39,203 nt of DNA, from contig JAISYE010000028.1 of NCBI GenBank assembly GCA_031297485.1, positions 1 through 39,203 of the forward strand, read 5' to 3'. The DNA comes from Clostridiales bacterium (GTDB lineage Bacteria; Bacillota; Clostridia; Lachnospirales; JAISYE01). Positions 30,896-39,198 of this stretch are shown piece after piece (position 1 is the stretch's first letter; each line of letters opens with the position of its first letter). Under the pieces are notes generated by a model that saw nothing but the letters and a program-made list of their open reading frames with translations, ran no database searches and was not told where the DNA came from. The translations under genes were made by a program, and so were the position numbers.

Positions 30896-33508
30896 ATGAA
30901 AGCAATATTGATAGCGGTGCTTGCGGCAATCTCCGCCGCCGGGTGCACCTTGCTCCGCAACGAGCCGCCAAACGAAGCGCTTGTGGCGCCGGACACCGCG
31001 CTGCCCTATGCGGCCGGCCCTCACGCCGCGCCCGAAACTTCCGGTGCGGAACTTCCCGATGTGACCGGAACGCCGGAAACAGCGGCGGGATTTGTGGGAA
31101 ATGATATGCCAGTATCCCGTGGTATGGTGGCAAAGATGCTGACTATGGCGTATTTTGATCTCAATACAATAGAAACACTGGAGCGTGAAATAACCTTTTC
31201 GGACACCGATGTGTGGAAGTGGTACGACTGTTACATAAACGCGGCGTTTATAAACGGGATTATGCGCGGAGACGGCGACGGCTGGTTTATGCCAGACGAG
31301 CCAATCACCTTGGGCCAAGCGCAGCTGCTTTTCGATTCCCTTGGGGCCGGAGCTTCCGGTGGGGCCGGAGCTTCCGGGGAATTAGGCAATAAAATTAAAA
31401 TACAAATAACGGACGCCACACGGGACAAGCCTATATCCTACGCCTTGTGGACACAGTTGTACAAACAGTTTTTTGAAACACTGGCATCCGGAACTTCAGT
31501 CGCCGAACTATTCGGGCTTATGGAAGGAACCTTCATTGTTCTGGCCACTCCAGGCACTAACAAATTGCTGCCTGATTGGAATATGATAACCGATAAAGGC
31601 CCCATGCGTTTTGACGGCCTTAATATGGACGAATATATAGATAAGGCAGTGCGCGTAATCTATAAGGACGGTAATGTGCTGGCGCTTCTGACGGTTGAGA
31701 GCGACGCTCCTGTAATACAAAACGCCTACGTGGTTAAAGCCCTGGCGGGCAGCATTACTGTATTTTCCGGAGGCGCGGAACGCGCCTATAAGTATGAGGG
31801 CGCCGCGCCGGCGGAGGGAACGGTATGCGACATACAAGTGCAGGATGGTCTCGCGCTGGATATTGTAACGCATACAAGCAAGTTCCGCGATATTGTAAAA
31901 CGTTCCGATACTGGGAGCATAGAATTTAAAAATAAGGGCCTGGCCGCATTGGACGATAATTTTAAAATATATTCCATCGTGGCCGGAACTTCCGGAGCAA
32001 CAGGCCCGGTGAAATGGAAGACGCTTTCCGATATAATAATCGGCGTGGATACAGCGGACTTTTTTATAAAAAACGGTAAAGTGTGCGCGGCAGTTATAAC
32101 AGAACAAGCCAGCCCGAAAAAAATCCGCGTGGCTATCAGTACAACGAATTTTACGGGGCTGTATCACACAGAGGTACGCTTGACAGGAACAACGGATTTT
32201 ACCGTTACCGCCTCGTCAGGGCCGGAAGTTCCGGTCCCAGAAGTAAAACGCCGCAAGGCGGGCGAGGAGTTCACGGCGGACCTGCCGGAAGGCGTAACGC
32301 GGCTGTATGTCCAGCCGGTATCGCGTGACGGCGCGATAAAAATCCTTTCCGTCACACGAAGCGGCGGCGCGGATGTGAGTTACCGAGGCGTTGTGGAAAT
32401 CGCGAGAGGTCCCAATGGCTGGTTAATTGTGAACGAGGTTGGCTTGGAGGAATATTTATACGCGGTTGTGCCCAGCGAAATGCCCACGGGGTTCGGTGCG
32501 GAGGCGCTTAAAGTGCAGGCGGTGACAGCCAGAAGCTACGCCTATAATCAATTCTTCGCGAATAACTACCATGAGTACGGCGCGAATGTGGATGATTCGG
32601 TCAGTTGCCAAGTATATAACAATATACCGGAAAACGAAATGTCCAGAAAGGCGGTGGACCAAACCGCAGGGCAGTGCCTGACCTACGAGGGCGAGGTTAT
32701 AAGCGCTAATTTCTTTTCCACTACAGGCGGAAGCCGCGCTAACAGCGGCGAGGTATGGGCCGGTGCCCAAGGGTTTCCAAGCGATACGCCGGAATATCTG
32801 CGTGCGGAAGTTGATAATAGCTTTGGCGATTTAAGCCTGGAAGAAAACGCCGCGCGTTTTTTTAAGAACATGAATGTGCAAGCCTATGACTCGAAATTTA
32901 CATGGTTCAGATGGAATGTTGAAATGACTGCGGAAGAAATAGCGGCGTCAGTAAACGCGAACCTGGCGGAACGTTACGCGGCTTCGCCAAAGCTGATTAA
33001 AACGCTGCAAAGCGACGGGACGTATAGAAGCCGGCCGCTAGAGAGTATCGGTGAGCTTGTGGATATAGAGACAGTACGCCGCGGCGAGGGCGGGAACGTA
33101 ATGCAGTTGAAAATTACAGGCACCCAGGCGACCATACTCGTCAGCACGGAATATAATGTACGGACGCTTATACGTCCGCGGAAACATATCCCAGACGCCG
33201 GCAGTTCCGATCCGGGGCGCGACATTATTATACGGCACGGCGCTGGCAGTTCCGATCCCAACGGCAGTGAAACGGCTAATTACAGCCTTATGCCCAGCGG
33301 GTTCTTTGTTATGGAAAAAATCCTGGACACGGAGGCCGTCGGAAGTTCCGGTGCCAGTGGTATGAAAATTAAATTTTGGGGCGGAGGAAACGGTCATGGG
33401 GTAGGTATGAGCCAGAATGGCGTAAAAGGCATGATTGACGCAGGAATTACGCCGGAGGATATACTGAAATATTACTACCCAGGCACAGAAGTTAAGAAAA
33501 TTTGGTAG
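30896..33508 (+). CDS. Large SLH plus SpoIID-domain lipoprotein (putative peptidoglycan lytic enzyme)
   Basis: The 870-residue product starts with a lipoprotein signal (MKAILIAVLAAISAAGC). An SLH-like repeat covers about residues 75-148 (VSRGMVAKMLTMAYFD, WYDCYINAAFINGIMRGDGD). A long beta-rich middle of unknown family follows, with a SpoIID domain from about residue 500. The SpoIID part has GLEEYLYAVVPSEMPTGFG with the presumed catalytic Glu near 527, then GAEALKVQAVTARSYAY, FFSTTGGSRANSGEVW and the end GGGNGHGVGMSQNGVKGM. SpoIID enzymes trim glycan strands during engulfment, but LytB-type relatives act in vegetative walls. Typical SpoIID is about 340 residues. Several TTCCGG-type linker repeats punctuate the middle. 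GGAGGG precedes the ATG. Confidence 0.88.
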   Translation: MKAILIAVLAAISAAGCTLLRNEPPNEALVAPDTALPYAAGPHAAPETSGAELPDVTGTPETAAGFVGNDMPVSRGMVAKMLTMAYFDLNTIETLEREITFSDTDVWKWYDCYINAAFINGIMRGDGDGWFMPDEPITLGQAQLLFDSLGAGASGGAGASGELGNKIKIQITDATRDKPISYALWTQLYKQFFETLASGTSVAELFGLMEGTFIVLATPGTNKLLPDWNMITDKGPMRFDGLNMDEYIDKAVRVIYKDGNVLALLTVESDAPVIQNAYVVKALAGSITVFSGGAERAYKYEGAAPAEGTVCDIQVQDGLALDIVTHTSKFRDIVKRSDTGSIEFKNKGLAALDDNFKIYSIVAGTSGATGPVKWKTLSDIIIGVDTADFFIKNGKVCAAVITEQASPKKIRVAISTTNFTGLYHTEVRLTGTTDFTVTASSGPEVPVPEVKRRKAGEEFTADLPEGVTRLYVQPVSRDGAIKILSVTRSGGADVSYRGVVEIARGPNGWLIVNEVGLEEYLYAVVPSEMPTGFGAEALKVQAVTARSYAYNQFFANNYHEYGANVDDSVSCQVYNNIPENEMSRKAVDQTAGQCLTYEGEVISANFFSTTGGSRANSGEVWAGAQGFPSDTPEYLRAEVDNSFGDLSLEENAARFFKNMNVQAYDSKFTWFRWNVEMTAEEIAASVNANLAERYAASPKLIKTLQSDGTYRSRPLESIGELVDIETVRRGEGGNVMQLKITGTQATILVSTEYNVRTLIRPRKHIPDAGSSDPGRDIIIRHGAGSSDPNGSETANYSLMPSGFFVMEKILDTEAVGSSGASGMKIKFWGGGNGHGVGMSQNGVKGMIDAGITPEDILKYYYPGTEVKKIW
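31343..31375 (+). repeat. 18-bp in-frame linker repeat in the SpoIID-like gene
   Basis: One full unit GGTGGGGCCGGAGCTTCC preceded by 15 bases of another, encoding Gly/Ala/Ser right after the SLH region. Decayed relatives with GGAACTTCC or GGAAGTTCC cores occur near 31037, 31488, 31982, 32222 and 33341. Confidence 0.8.
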
Positions 33509-33534
33509 GGCGAACTGTGTTCGTCCGTGAATAG

Positions 33535-33564
33535 GGTTTTATCAAAATCATTTTTGATAAAGCC
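33535..33564. terminator. Bidirectional terminator hairpin after the SpoIID-like gene
   Basis: GGTTTTATCAAAA pairs with TTTTGATAAAGCC (13 bp, one G-T pair, tiny loop), flanked by T-rich sequence on the plus side. A shorter hairpin GGGCGAAC-TGT-GTTCGTCC at 33508-33526 precedes it. Confidence 0.65.
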
Positions 33565-33595
33565 TTATTTGTGTTCAGGTCAGTAATTAACCGAA

Positions 33596-35250
33596 GTTAT
33601 GCAATATACCATTGTTCCTGCGATTTATACAGCCGGGCGTATTCGCCGTTTGCGGCCATCAGTTCCGTGTGTGCCTTGTTCAACCAACTTGCCTTGTTTC
33701 ATTACCAAAATCTTGTCCGCCAGTTTCACTGATCCGAGCGATGGGTGACGATTCTAGGACGTGCTTGAAAACTAGATTCCAGCGCGAAATTACAGCGGTT
33801 TCATTCGAAATTTCGCGCTTTTAGGAATTTTGAAACACGCCTTAATAATCAAACTTTCTGCGAACCGGCGCGGACTTACCTTCAGCTTTGGAAAAAATCT
33901 TTGTCCGAAGTATTTGCGTTAATAAAGTCGGCATAAAGATAAGTGCCAGTGAAACCATCAGGAGCGGCTTAATGTGAAATAGGTAACCCGCCATGCAGAA
34001 GAAAGAAGAAATACGGAATATGAAAATTCGGTATAGTTATAAAGTGTAATTATCGTACAATCCGGATAGAAGTTTTGCAATAGTTGTCTTTCCTGCGCCA
34101 TGGACGCCGACAAAAGCATAATGCTTGTTGGCTGACAGCCTGAGGCTGAGATTTTGAGAACCGCAGCATCGGTGTCAGGGTAAGCGAAAGTTACATCCCG
34201 AAACTCAATACACGTTGGCTCGCTTACATGGACGGCGGGTAAATCCGCAGTGCCTGATGTTTCGGAGAGCTGACCAAAAGTGGACAGGTCGCGCAGATAC
34301 TCGCGTTTGTTTGCAAGCTCGCTGGTGATATTAGTAAGTTCCCAAGACATCATCTGAGCCAGCCCGAAAGAAGCCGTCACAAATCCTATGAACATACCGG
34401 CGGTAATCGCGCCGGAGCTAATCGGAGCAAACAGCATGGAAATCAGTACCGTAATCAAACTTGCGCTCTTCATCTTTACAAAACGGCTGCGTTCGGTTTT
34501 GAGATTTATTTTATATGCCACCGCATATTTCTCATAATATCGCTCGTTGAAGTTCGTCTGAATAAGCAAACAGCGCCCGTTCCTCAACAGTGTCCCGCTC
34601 GGTCAGCACGCTTTGAAGATATTGCGCCGTCGGTTATGCTTTCCGGCTTCCTTTGAGGCCGCGTAGTTTGCTTTACCACTCCTGACAGCCAGCCAACATA
34701 ACGGAACTGAAAAAGTGAGAATCAATAATGCCGCCCACCATACTTGCGCTGCCAGCACAGACAGAACAGAGCCGACTCGAACAACCATATCAGCCATCGG
34801 CAATAAAATATCAAAACCTCCATCATATTTGTTCGGCGGGATATTTGCCCGCGCGTTCAATCAAATCCCAAGCCCCGTCGTCTTCCACATACCGGTACTC
34901 CAGCATGGAGCGTTTTCAGCAACAGCGGTACGAAAAACTTCCGTCAGGTTCAAATTCATCTTTGCTCTCACCAGGCCCATAAGGGCAAATGTTATGTACT
35001 GATGGGAGATTAACAGAAGAATCCACACCAATGGCATGGCTATTTGGTTTCTTTCGGCCTGCCCGTTAAAAATATTGACGGCAGTATCAATAAAACTTGC
35101 CGTTGCCAATACTTGCAGAGTGGGTATCAGCGCGTAGATAATTTTATCAATCACCCGCAGAGAAAACAAACCCGGCGAAACAACAAACGGGATTTTGAAA
35201 AAATCCCACAGCTTATACTCGCGGTTCTCTGTTCTATTCTCATCGCGCAA
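33596..35250 (-). pseudogene. Degraded peptide-type ABC exporter gene(s), with deletion, frameshifts and element insertion
   Basis: Read on the minus strand, pieces of an ABC membrane-ATPase fusion appear in order. The first membrane part (KIPFVVSPGLFSLRVIDKII) starts near 35250. A second piece near 34603-34860 is in another frame. More membrane sequence and the nucleotide-domain start (CIEFRDVTFAYPDTDAAVL) lie near 34180. Walker A (GVHGAGKTT) appears only in a shifted frame near 34105. The sequence then breaks to the early membrane part of a second ABC protein (HIKPLLMVSLALIFMPTLLT, 33850-34000) and a family 3 element. Last comes a frameshifted ATPase end (LADKILVMKQGKLVEQGTH). This looks like a former tandem pair of lantibiotic/peptide exporters. 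Confidence 0.85.
33756..33843. repeat. Palindromic element of about 87 bp (family 3), copy C
   Basis: AGGACGTGCTTGAAAAC at the left and TTTTGAAACACGCCTT at the right are the ends. The inner stem GCGCGAAATT/AATTTCGCGC is perfect. It separates two pieces of the ruined ABC exporter. Confidence 0.82.
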
Positions 35251-35333
35251 TCCCCTTATTTTGTGTTATGGAAACGGAAACGATTGCGGCAGCAACCATC
35301 GGCGCATACGCACAGCGCAAATGCAGGCAGCGC

Positions 35334-35966
35334 CTATTTACTCATAAATTCCGCGATAAAGGTCTGTTCGCCCCAATTAAAATTCACATCCAAAACAGCG
35401 GCCAGCTTTTCAACGGGCATAAAGGTCCTGTCGCCAGTTATGGCAGGAATGTCCGAATAGTCAAACACGCTCCAGTCCTCACCTATCATATAGTTTTCCC
35501 TTCCAGGATATAGAACAATTTCCTTGTCGTCTTTTTTAATACGCACTTCACGTAAAATATCATCCCATTCCACCACAAAGCCAAAAGCTTCGGAAACAGC
35601 GCGCACAGGCCCCATAGTGAAACCTTTCGGCGAAGTATAGGGCGCGATTTCCGACATTACGCGCTTGCCGTTTACATAAATAGTGATCTGCCCATTGGTT
35701 TCACTTTCGGGCGCCGCTTCTTCCGCCTGAACTTCCGGTCCAGGCGGCTCTATATAATCTTCGCCGGAATTTCCGGCCTCTGCTGAATTTTCATTTTCGG
35801 GTTCAGTTATGTATTCCGCCTCGTCTGCGGAAGGTTCGGCTTCCGTGCCGTTTTCATAAATTATAAAGGCGGTGTCGCCAAGTTTAGCCGCGGCGGACAC
35901 GAACGCGCAATTAGTAAATATTAACGCTGTAACAACACTTAACAGCACTGTGAATTTTTTAAACAT
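35334..35966 (-). CDS. Exported protein with copper amine oxidase N-terminal-like domain
   Basis: This 210-residue protein has a signal peptide (MFKKFTVLLSVVTALIFTNC through FVSAAA). An acidic Glu/Pro-rich stalk (about residues 40-92) follows, then one stalk-type domain usually annotated as copper amine oxidase N-terminal. That domain reads ITIYVNGKRVMSEIAPYTSP, GPVRAVSEAFGFVVEWDD and DRTFMPVEKLAAVLDVNFNW. In clostridia such domains occur in many cell-surface proteins and do not imply copper or amine oxidation. The stalk contains TTCCGG-type stretches like those of the linker repeats. The role is probably surface binding. Confidence 0.82.
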   Translation of the reverse strand: MFKKFTVLLSVVTALIFTNCAFVSAAAKLGDTAFIIYENGTEAEPSADEAEYITEPENENSAEAGNSGEDYIEPPGPEVQAEEAAPESETNGQITIYVNGKRVMSEIAPYTSPKGFTMGPVRAVSEAFGFVVEWDDILREVRIKKDDKEIVLYPGRENYMIGEDWSVFDYSDIPAITGDRTFMPVEKLAAVLDVNFNWGEQTFIAEFMSK

Positions 35967-36085
35967 GGATACAACCTCCGCATAATATTTTTAAATTTTT
36001 TCCCGTCAAGAATATAGAATATCCTTTGAATATTGTCAATTAGGAATGTATTGCCAAGTATTATGTCGCGCAAAATTTAAGCGTG

Positions 36086-36115
36086 TTGAATATTTTTACA
36101 AAAACTCCATATATT
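36086..36115 (+). promoter_or_regulatory. Candidate promoter of the activase-type operon
   Basis: TTGAAT (36086-36091) and TATATT (36110-36115) are 18 bp apart and end 20 bp before the first gene. The match is moderate. Confidence 0.35.
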
Positions 36116-36135
36116 AAAAGTCGGGTGAATAAGAC

Positions 36136-37086
36136 ATGACAATTGGACTACCGAGAGCGCTGCTGTACTACAGATACAGTCATTTATGGGAAAATTTCTT
36201 TACGGGGCTTGGGTGCGATACGCTTACCAGTCCTGAAACAAACAAAGCCATTGTTGCGGAAGGAGCGCGCTGCTGCGCGAGCGAATGCTGTCTGCCGTCG
36301 AAAATATACATGGGCCATGTGCGCTGGCTGACAGGCAAGTGCGACTATATACTTGTCCCGCGGTTGGAGGGCTTTGGCCCAAGGGATAAAGTATGCGTTA
36401 AGTTTAACGCGCTGTATGATATAGTGCGTAATACATTCAAGGACGCGCCGCTGTTGGATTACGACATAGACCATAAACGGGGCAGGGGCGAATTGGCGGG
36501 CTTTTTGCGAATGGGCGCCAAACTGGGGCGGCCGTTTTTTAAAACGCTGGCGGCGTATAACTCAGCCAGAGGAGCGCGGCAGGCGGAGGAACGCCTGGCG
36601 GCGGAGCGGCAGGACAGTCTGATGCGGGCGCGTCCGGAGGTTACGGTCCCGAAAGTGCTGATAGTCTCCCATCCATACAACACCCATGACAATATGCTGG
36701 GGCGGCCTATTGCCGAGCACATTCGGAGGCTGGGCGCCCAGCCTGTTTTCGCGGACCAGGCCTCAAGCGCCGAATGCGCAAGACTGGCGGGGGAAATTTC
36801 ACCGTCGCTTTATTGGACATTTAACAAGGAACTTGTGGGCGCTATAAAACTTTACGAAAAAAATATCGACGGCGTGGTGTTCGTGACAGCCTTTCCCTGC
36901 GGGCAGGACGCCCTGGTGAACGAGCTTGTCATGGACAAGCTGAAGCACAGCACGCCCATGATAAACATTGTGCTGGACGAAATATGGGGCGACGCCGGCA
37001 TTCAAACCAGAATAGAAAGTTTCATGGATATTATAGACGCAAGAAGGCTGAAATATGAGAACAATATCATTCCCGCGCATGGCTAA
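36136..37086 (+). CDS. DUF2229-type protein of the 2-hydroxyacyl-CoA dehydratase/activase system
   Basis: This 316-residue protein is like the DUF2229 domain found in large acyl-CoA dehydratase activase-related proteins. The start TIGLPRALLYYRYSHLWENF is typical. A Cys cluster (GARCCASECCLPSK, about residues 43-56) and the following GHVRWL fit the family and suggest an iron-sulfur site. A second half (VLIVSHPYNTHDNMLGRPIA) looks like the typical nucleotide-like fold repeat. The next gene overlaps by 32 nt. In many genomes this domain, the HgdB-like domain and the activase are fused in one protein of well over 1000 residues; here they are separate genes. The substrate is unknown. Confidence 0.85.
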   Translation: MTIGLPRALLYYRYSHLWENFFTGLGCDTLTSPETNKAIVAEGARCCASECCLPSKIYMGHVRWLTGKCDYILVPRLEGFGPRDKVCVKFNALYDIVRNTFKDAPLLDYDIDHKRGRGELAGFLRMGAKLGRPFFKTLAAYNSARGARQAEERLAAERQDSLMRARPEVTVPKVLIVSHPYNTHDNMLGRPIAEHIRRLGAQPVFADQASSAECARLAGEISPSLYWTFNKELVGAIKLYEKNIDGVVFVTAFPCGQDALVNELVMDKLKHSTPMINIVLDEIWGDAGIQTRIESFMDIIDARRLKYENNIIPAHG

Positions 37087-38125
37087 TTACCACGTGCCTA
37101 TAGAATTCCTGCTTAAATCGCTGCTGCCGGGCGAACGGGTGCTGCCCGCACCGCCGGTAACGAGGAAGACCCTGGAGCTTGGCAGCCGCTACAGTCCGGA
37201 CTTTGCCTGCGCGCCCTTCAAATATACCTTGGGTAGTTTTCTGGAGGCCCTGCAGGAAGGGGCGGACGTGCTTGTCCAAACCGCGGGAGGGTGCAGGCTT
37301 GGCTATTACTCTGAAGTGCAGCGGCAAATACTGTGGGGGCTTGGCTATAAGTTCGAGCTTGTAAATTTGGGCGGAAACGAATTTGGCCCTTTGGGTATGT
37401 ACCGAGCTTGTAAAAAATTAGGGTGTACTGTCGGATATGGCAGGGCGGCATATTATTTCGCGCTGGCATTCCGCATGACAGCTATATTGGACGAGCTCGA
37501 GGGATATATACGCGAAAACCTGGTTTTCGAAAGGCCGCCGGGCAGATTTGAATCTTTGCACGGAGAATTTTTAAACGAGCTGAAAAACGTCACGGGCTTT
37601 GAAAGTCTGCGGGTAATTGGCGGAAAATACAGACGCCTAATCAATTCTGTCGAATTAACACAGCCGGAGGAATATCTGCGCGTGGGGCTGGTTGGGGAGC
37701 TTTATTCCCTTATGGAGCCGTTCTGCAATTTTTATATGGAGAAGGAACTCGCGAAATTTAACATCGCCTTAAAGCGGTTAATAAACGTGACATACCTGCT
37801 ATTCGACAAAAAAAGACTGGCTTCAAGGACACTGAAGGAAGCGCGGCCGTTTTTAAAATATGAAATAGGCGCGGATGGCACTGACAGTGTGGCTTACATG
37901 AAATTGCTGGCCGAGCGCGGGTATGACGGCATAATACATCTTAAGCCCTTTGGATGCACGCCGGAAGTAAACGCCATGCCGATTTTGCAGAACATAAGCG
38001 CAGAGTATAAAATACCTGTGCTGTATTTCAGCTTTGATTCCCAGACAAGCGAGACAGGGATAAATACAAGGCTGGAAGCGTTCCGGGATATGCTGGAGAT
38101 GAGGAGGAAGCTGAGGGCGAAGTGA
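37055..38125 (+). CDS. HgdB-like 2-hydroxyacyl-CoA dehydratase subunit homologue
   Basis: AGAAGG before the ATG at 37055 supports this start, inside the end of the previous gene. The 356-residue protein has family motifs with candidate cluster Cys residues: FACAPFKYTLGSFLEALQEG, QTAGGCRLGYYSEVQRQIL and HLKPFGCTPEVNAMPILQ. Such subunits bind a [4Fe-4S] or double-cubane cluster and receive one very low-potential electron from the activase. A canonical dehydratase has two different subunits plus CoA-substrate genes, which are not seen here. It may therefore be a reductase of the double-cubane type or an unknown reaction. It overlaps the activase gene by one base. Confidence 0.85.
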   Translation: MRTISFPRMANYHVPIEFLLKSLLPGERVLPAPPVTRKTLELGSRYSPDFACAPFKYTLGSFLEALQEGADVLVQTAGGCRLGYYSEVQRQILWGLGYKFELVNLGGNEFGPLGMYRACKKLGCTVGYGRAAYYFALAFRMTAILDELEGYIRENLVFERPPGRFESLHGEFLNELKNVTGFESLRVIGGKYRRLINSVELTQPEEYLRVGLVGELYSLMEPFCNFYMEKELAKFNIALKRLINVTYLLFDKKRLASRTLKEARPFLKYEIGADGTDSVAYMKLLAERGYDGIIHLKPFGCTPEVNAMPILQNISAEYKIPVLYFSFDSQTSETGINTRLEAFRDMLEMRRKLRAK

Positions 38126-39069
38126 TGACGGGATACTTGGGAATAGACATCGGCTCGATTTCTACAAAGGGAGTAATAATAGACGATGCGGGCGGCATAA
38201 TCGCGCGGGAATACCGTTTTACGCAAGCGGACCCCATAGCCGCCGTCAAGGGCGCGATCACGGCATTGGGGCGGCAGGCGGTCGGAATTGAGGTGCTGGC
38301 CGCGGGCACGACGGGTTCCGCCCGGAAACTGATAGGCGTTATGCTGGAGGCGGATGTGGTAAAGAACGAGATAACGGCTCACGCAGTCGGTACATTGTCG
38401 ATTTTCCCTGATGTCAGCACAATATTTGAAATAGGCGGGCAGGATTCTAAAATCATCATTATAAATGAAGGAATTGTGGTGGACTATGCTATGAATACCC
38501 TATGCGCGGCGGGCACAGGCGCGTTTTTGTCGTCCCAGGCCGCGCGGCTGGGCATAAGCGTTGAGGCCCTTGGGGAACTGGCCCTTAAATCACAAAGCCC
38601 GACGAAAATTGCCGCCCGCTGCACGGTGTTCGCGGAATCCGACCTTGTGCACAAGGCGCAGATAGGGCACAAAAAGGAGGATATCGCCGCGGGGCTTTGC
38701 GCAGCTGTTGCGGCTAATTATTTGGGCAACGTGGGCAAGGGTAAGCGCATAAAGCCGCCGATTGTCTTTCAAGGAGGAGTAAGCCGCAATGTAGGCGTTA
38801 TACGCGCCTTTGAGGCGGCAGTGGGGGAGGAAATACATGTTAACGCCGACGCTCACTTGATGGGCGCATATGGAGCAGCCCTTCTGGCCAGGAGCGCGCC
38901 GGCTAGGCGGAAGAGGTTTGATTTCGCGGTGGCGGGGATGAGTTTCAGCACAAAAGGGACGGAGTGCGGCCAGTGTCCGAACGGCTGCGAAATAATCCGC
39001 TTTTACCGGAACGGCGAGCTGCTGGACGCCTGGGGCAACCGGTGCGAGCGCGGGCGGGCCGTTCTATGA
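38125..39069 (+). CDS. BadF/BadG/BcrA/BcrD/HgdC-type ATP-dependent activase
   Basis: I place the start at ATG 38125, overlapping the previous stop (TGATG). A GTG one codon earlier is less likely. The 314-residue protein is an ASKHA-fold ATPase that drives an electron onto its partner at the cost of ATP. It has GIDIGSISTKGVII (phosphate loop 1) and IGGQDSKIIII. Cys127 in LCAAGTGAFL and Cys166 in ARCTVFAESDL hold the cluster shared between two monomers. QGGVSRNVGVIRAFE follows. The numbering of the two Cys agrees with what I recall for HgdC. A C-terminal tail with four Cys (CGQCPNGC, then C after about 20 residues) is not part of HgdC and may hold an additional cluster. Confidence 0.9.
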   Translation: MTGYLGIDIGSISTKGVIIDDAGGIIAREYRFTQADPIAAVKGAITALGRQAVGIEVLAAGTTGSARKLIGVMLEADVVKNEITAHAVGTLSIFPDVSTIFEIGGQDSKIIIINEGIVVDYAMNTLCAAGTGAFLSSQAARLGISVEALGELALKSQSPTKIAARCTVFAESDLVHKAQIGHKKEDIAAGLCAAVAANYLGNVGKGKRIKPPIVFQGGVSRNVGVIRAFEAAVGEEIHVNADAHLMGAYGAALLARSAPARRKRFDFAVAGMSFSTKGTECGQCPNGCEIIRFYRNGELLDAWGNRCERGRAVL

Positions 39070-39150
39070 ACATGAAAACTGGGGCAGCCACGAAAGGTAA
39101 ACAGCCTCAACAAATGGCTGAATAAAGCCATTTTCACCTTATCAGCACTG

Positions 39151-39198
39151 AAATTAGCGCGAAAAATAAATTTTGTTTGACATTTTTCGCACTAATTT
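39151..39198. repeat. Inverted repeat after the activase gene
   Basis: AAATTAGCGCGAAAAAT (39151-39167) pairs with 39182-39198 at 16 of 17 positions across a 14-nt spacer. It could be a terminator-like hairpin or the end of another element; the window stops five bases later. Confidence 0.6.

Noticed and set aside
30506-31318. A 270-residue open frame on the minus strand
   Set aside because: It is opposite the start of the SpoIID-like gene and continues through a repeat cluster. The composition follows the repeat and the antisense of a real gene.
34715-35513. Several plus-strand open frames of 80-140 residues
   Set aside because: They lie antisense to recognisable pieces of the ruined ABC exporter and the copper-amine-oxidase-like gene, and show no own features.
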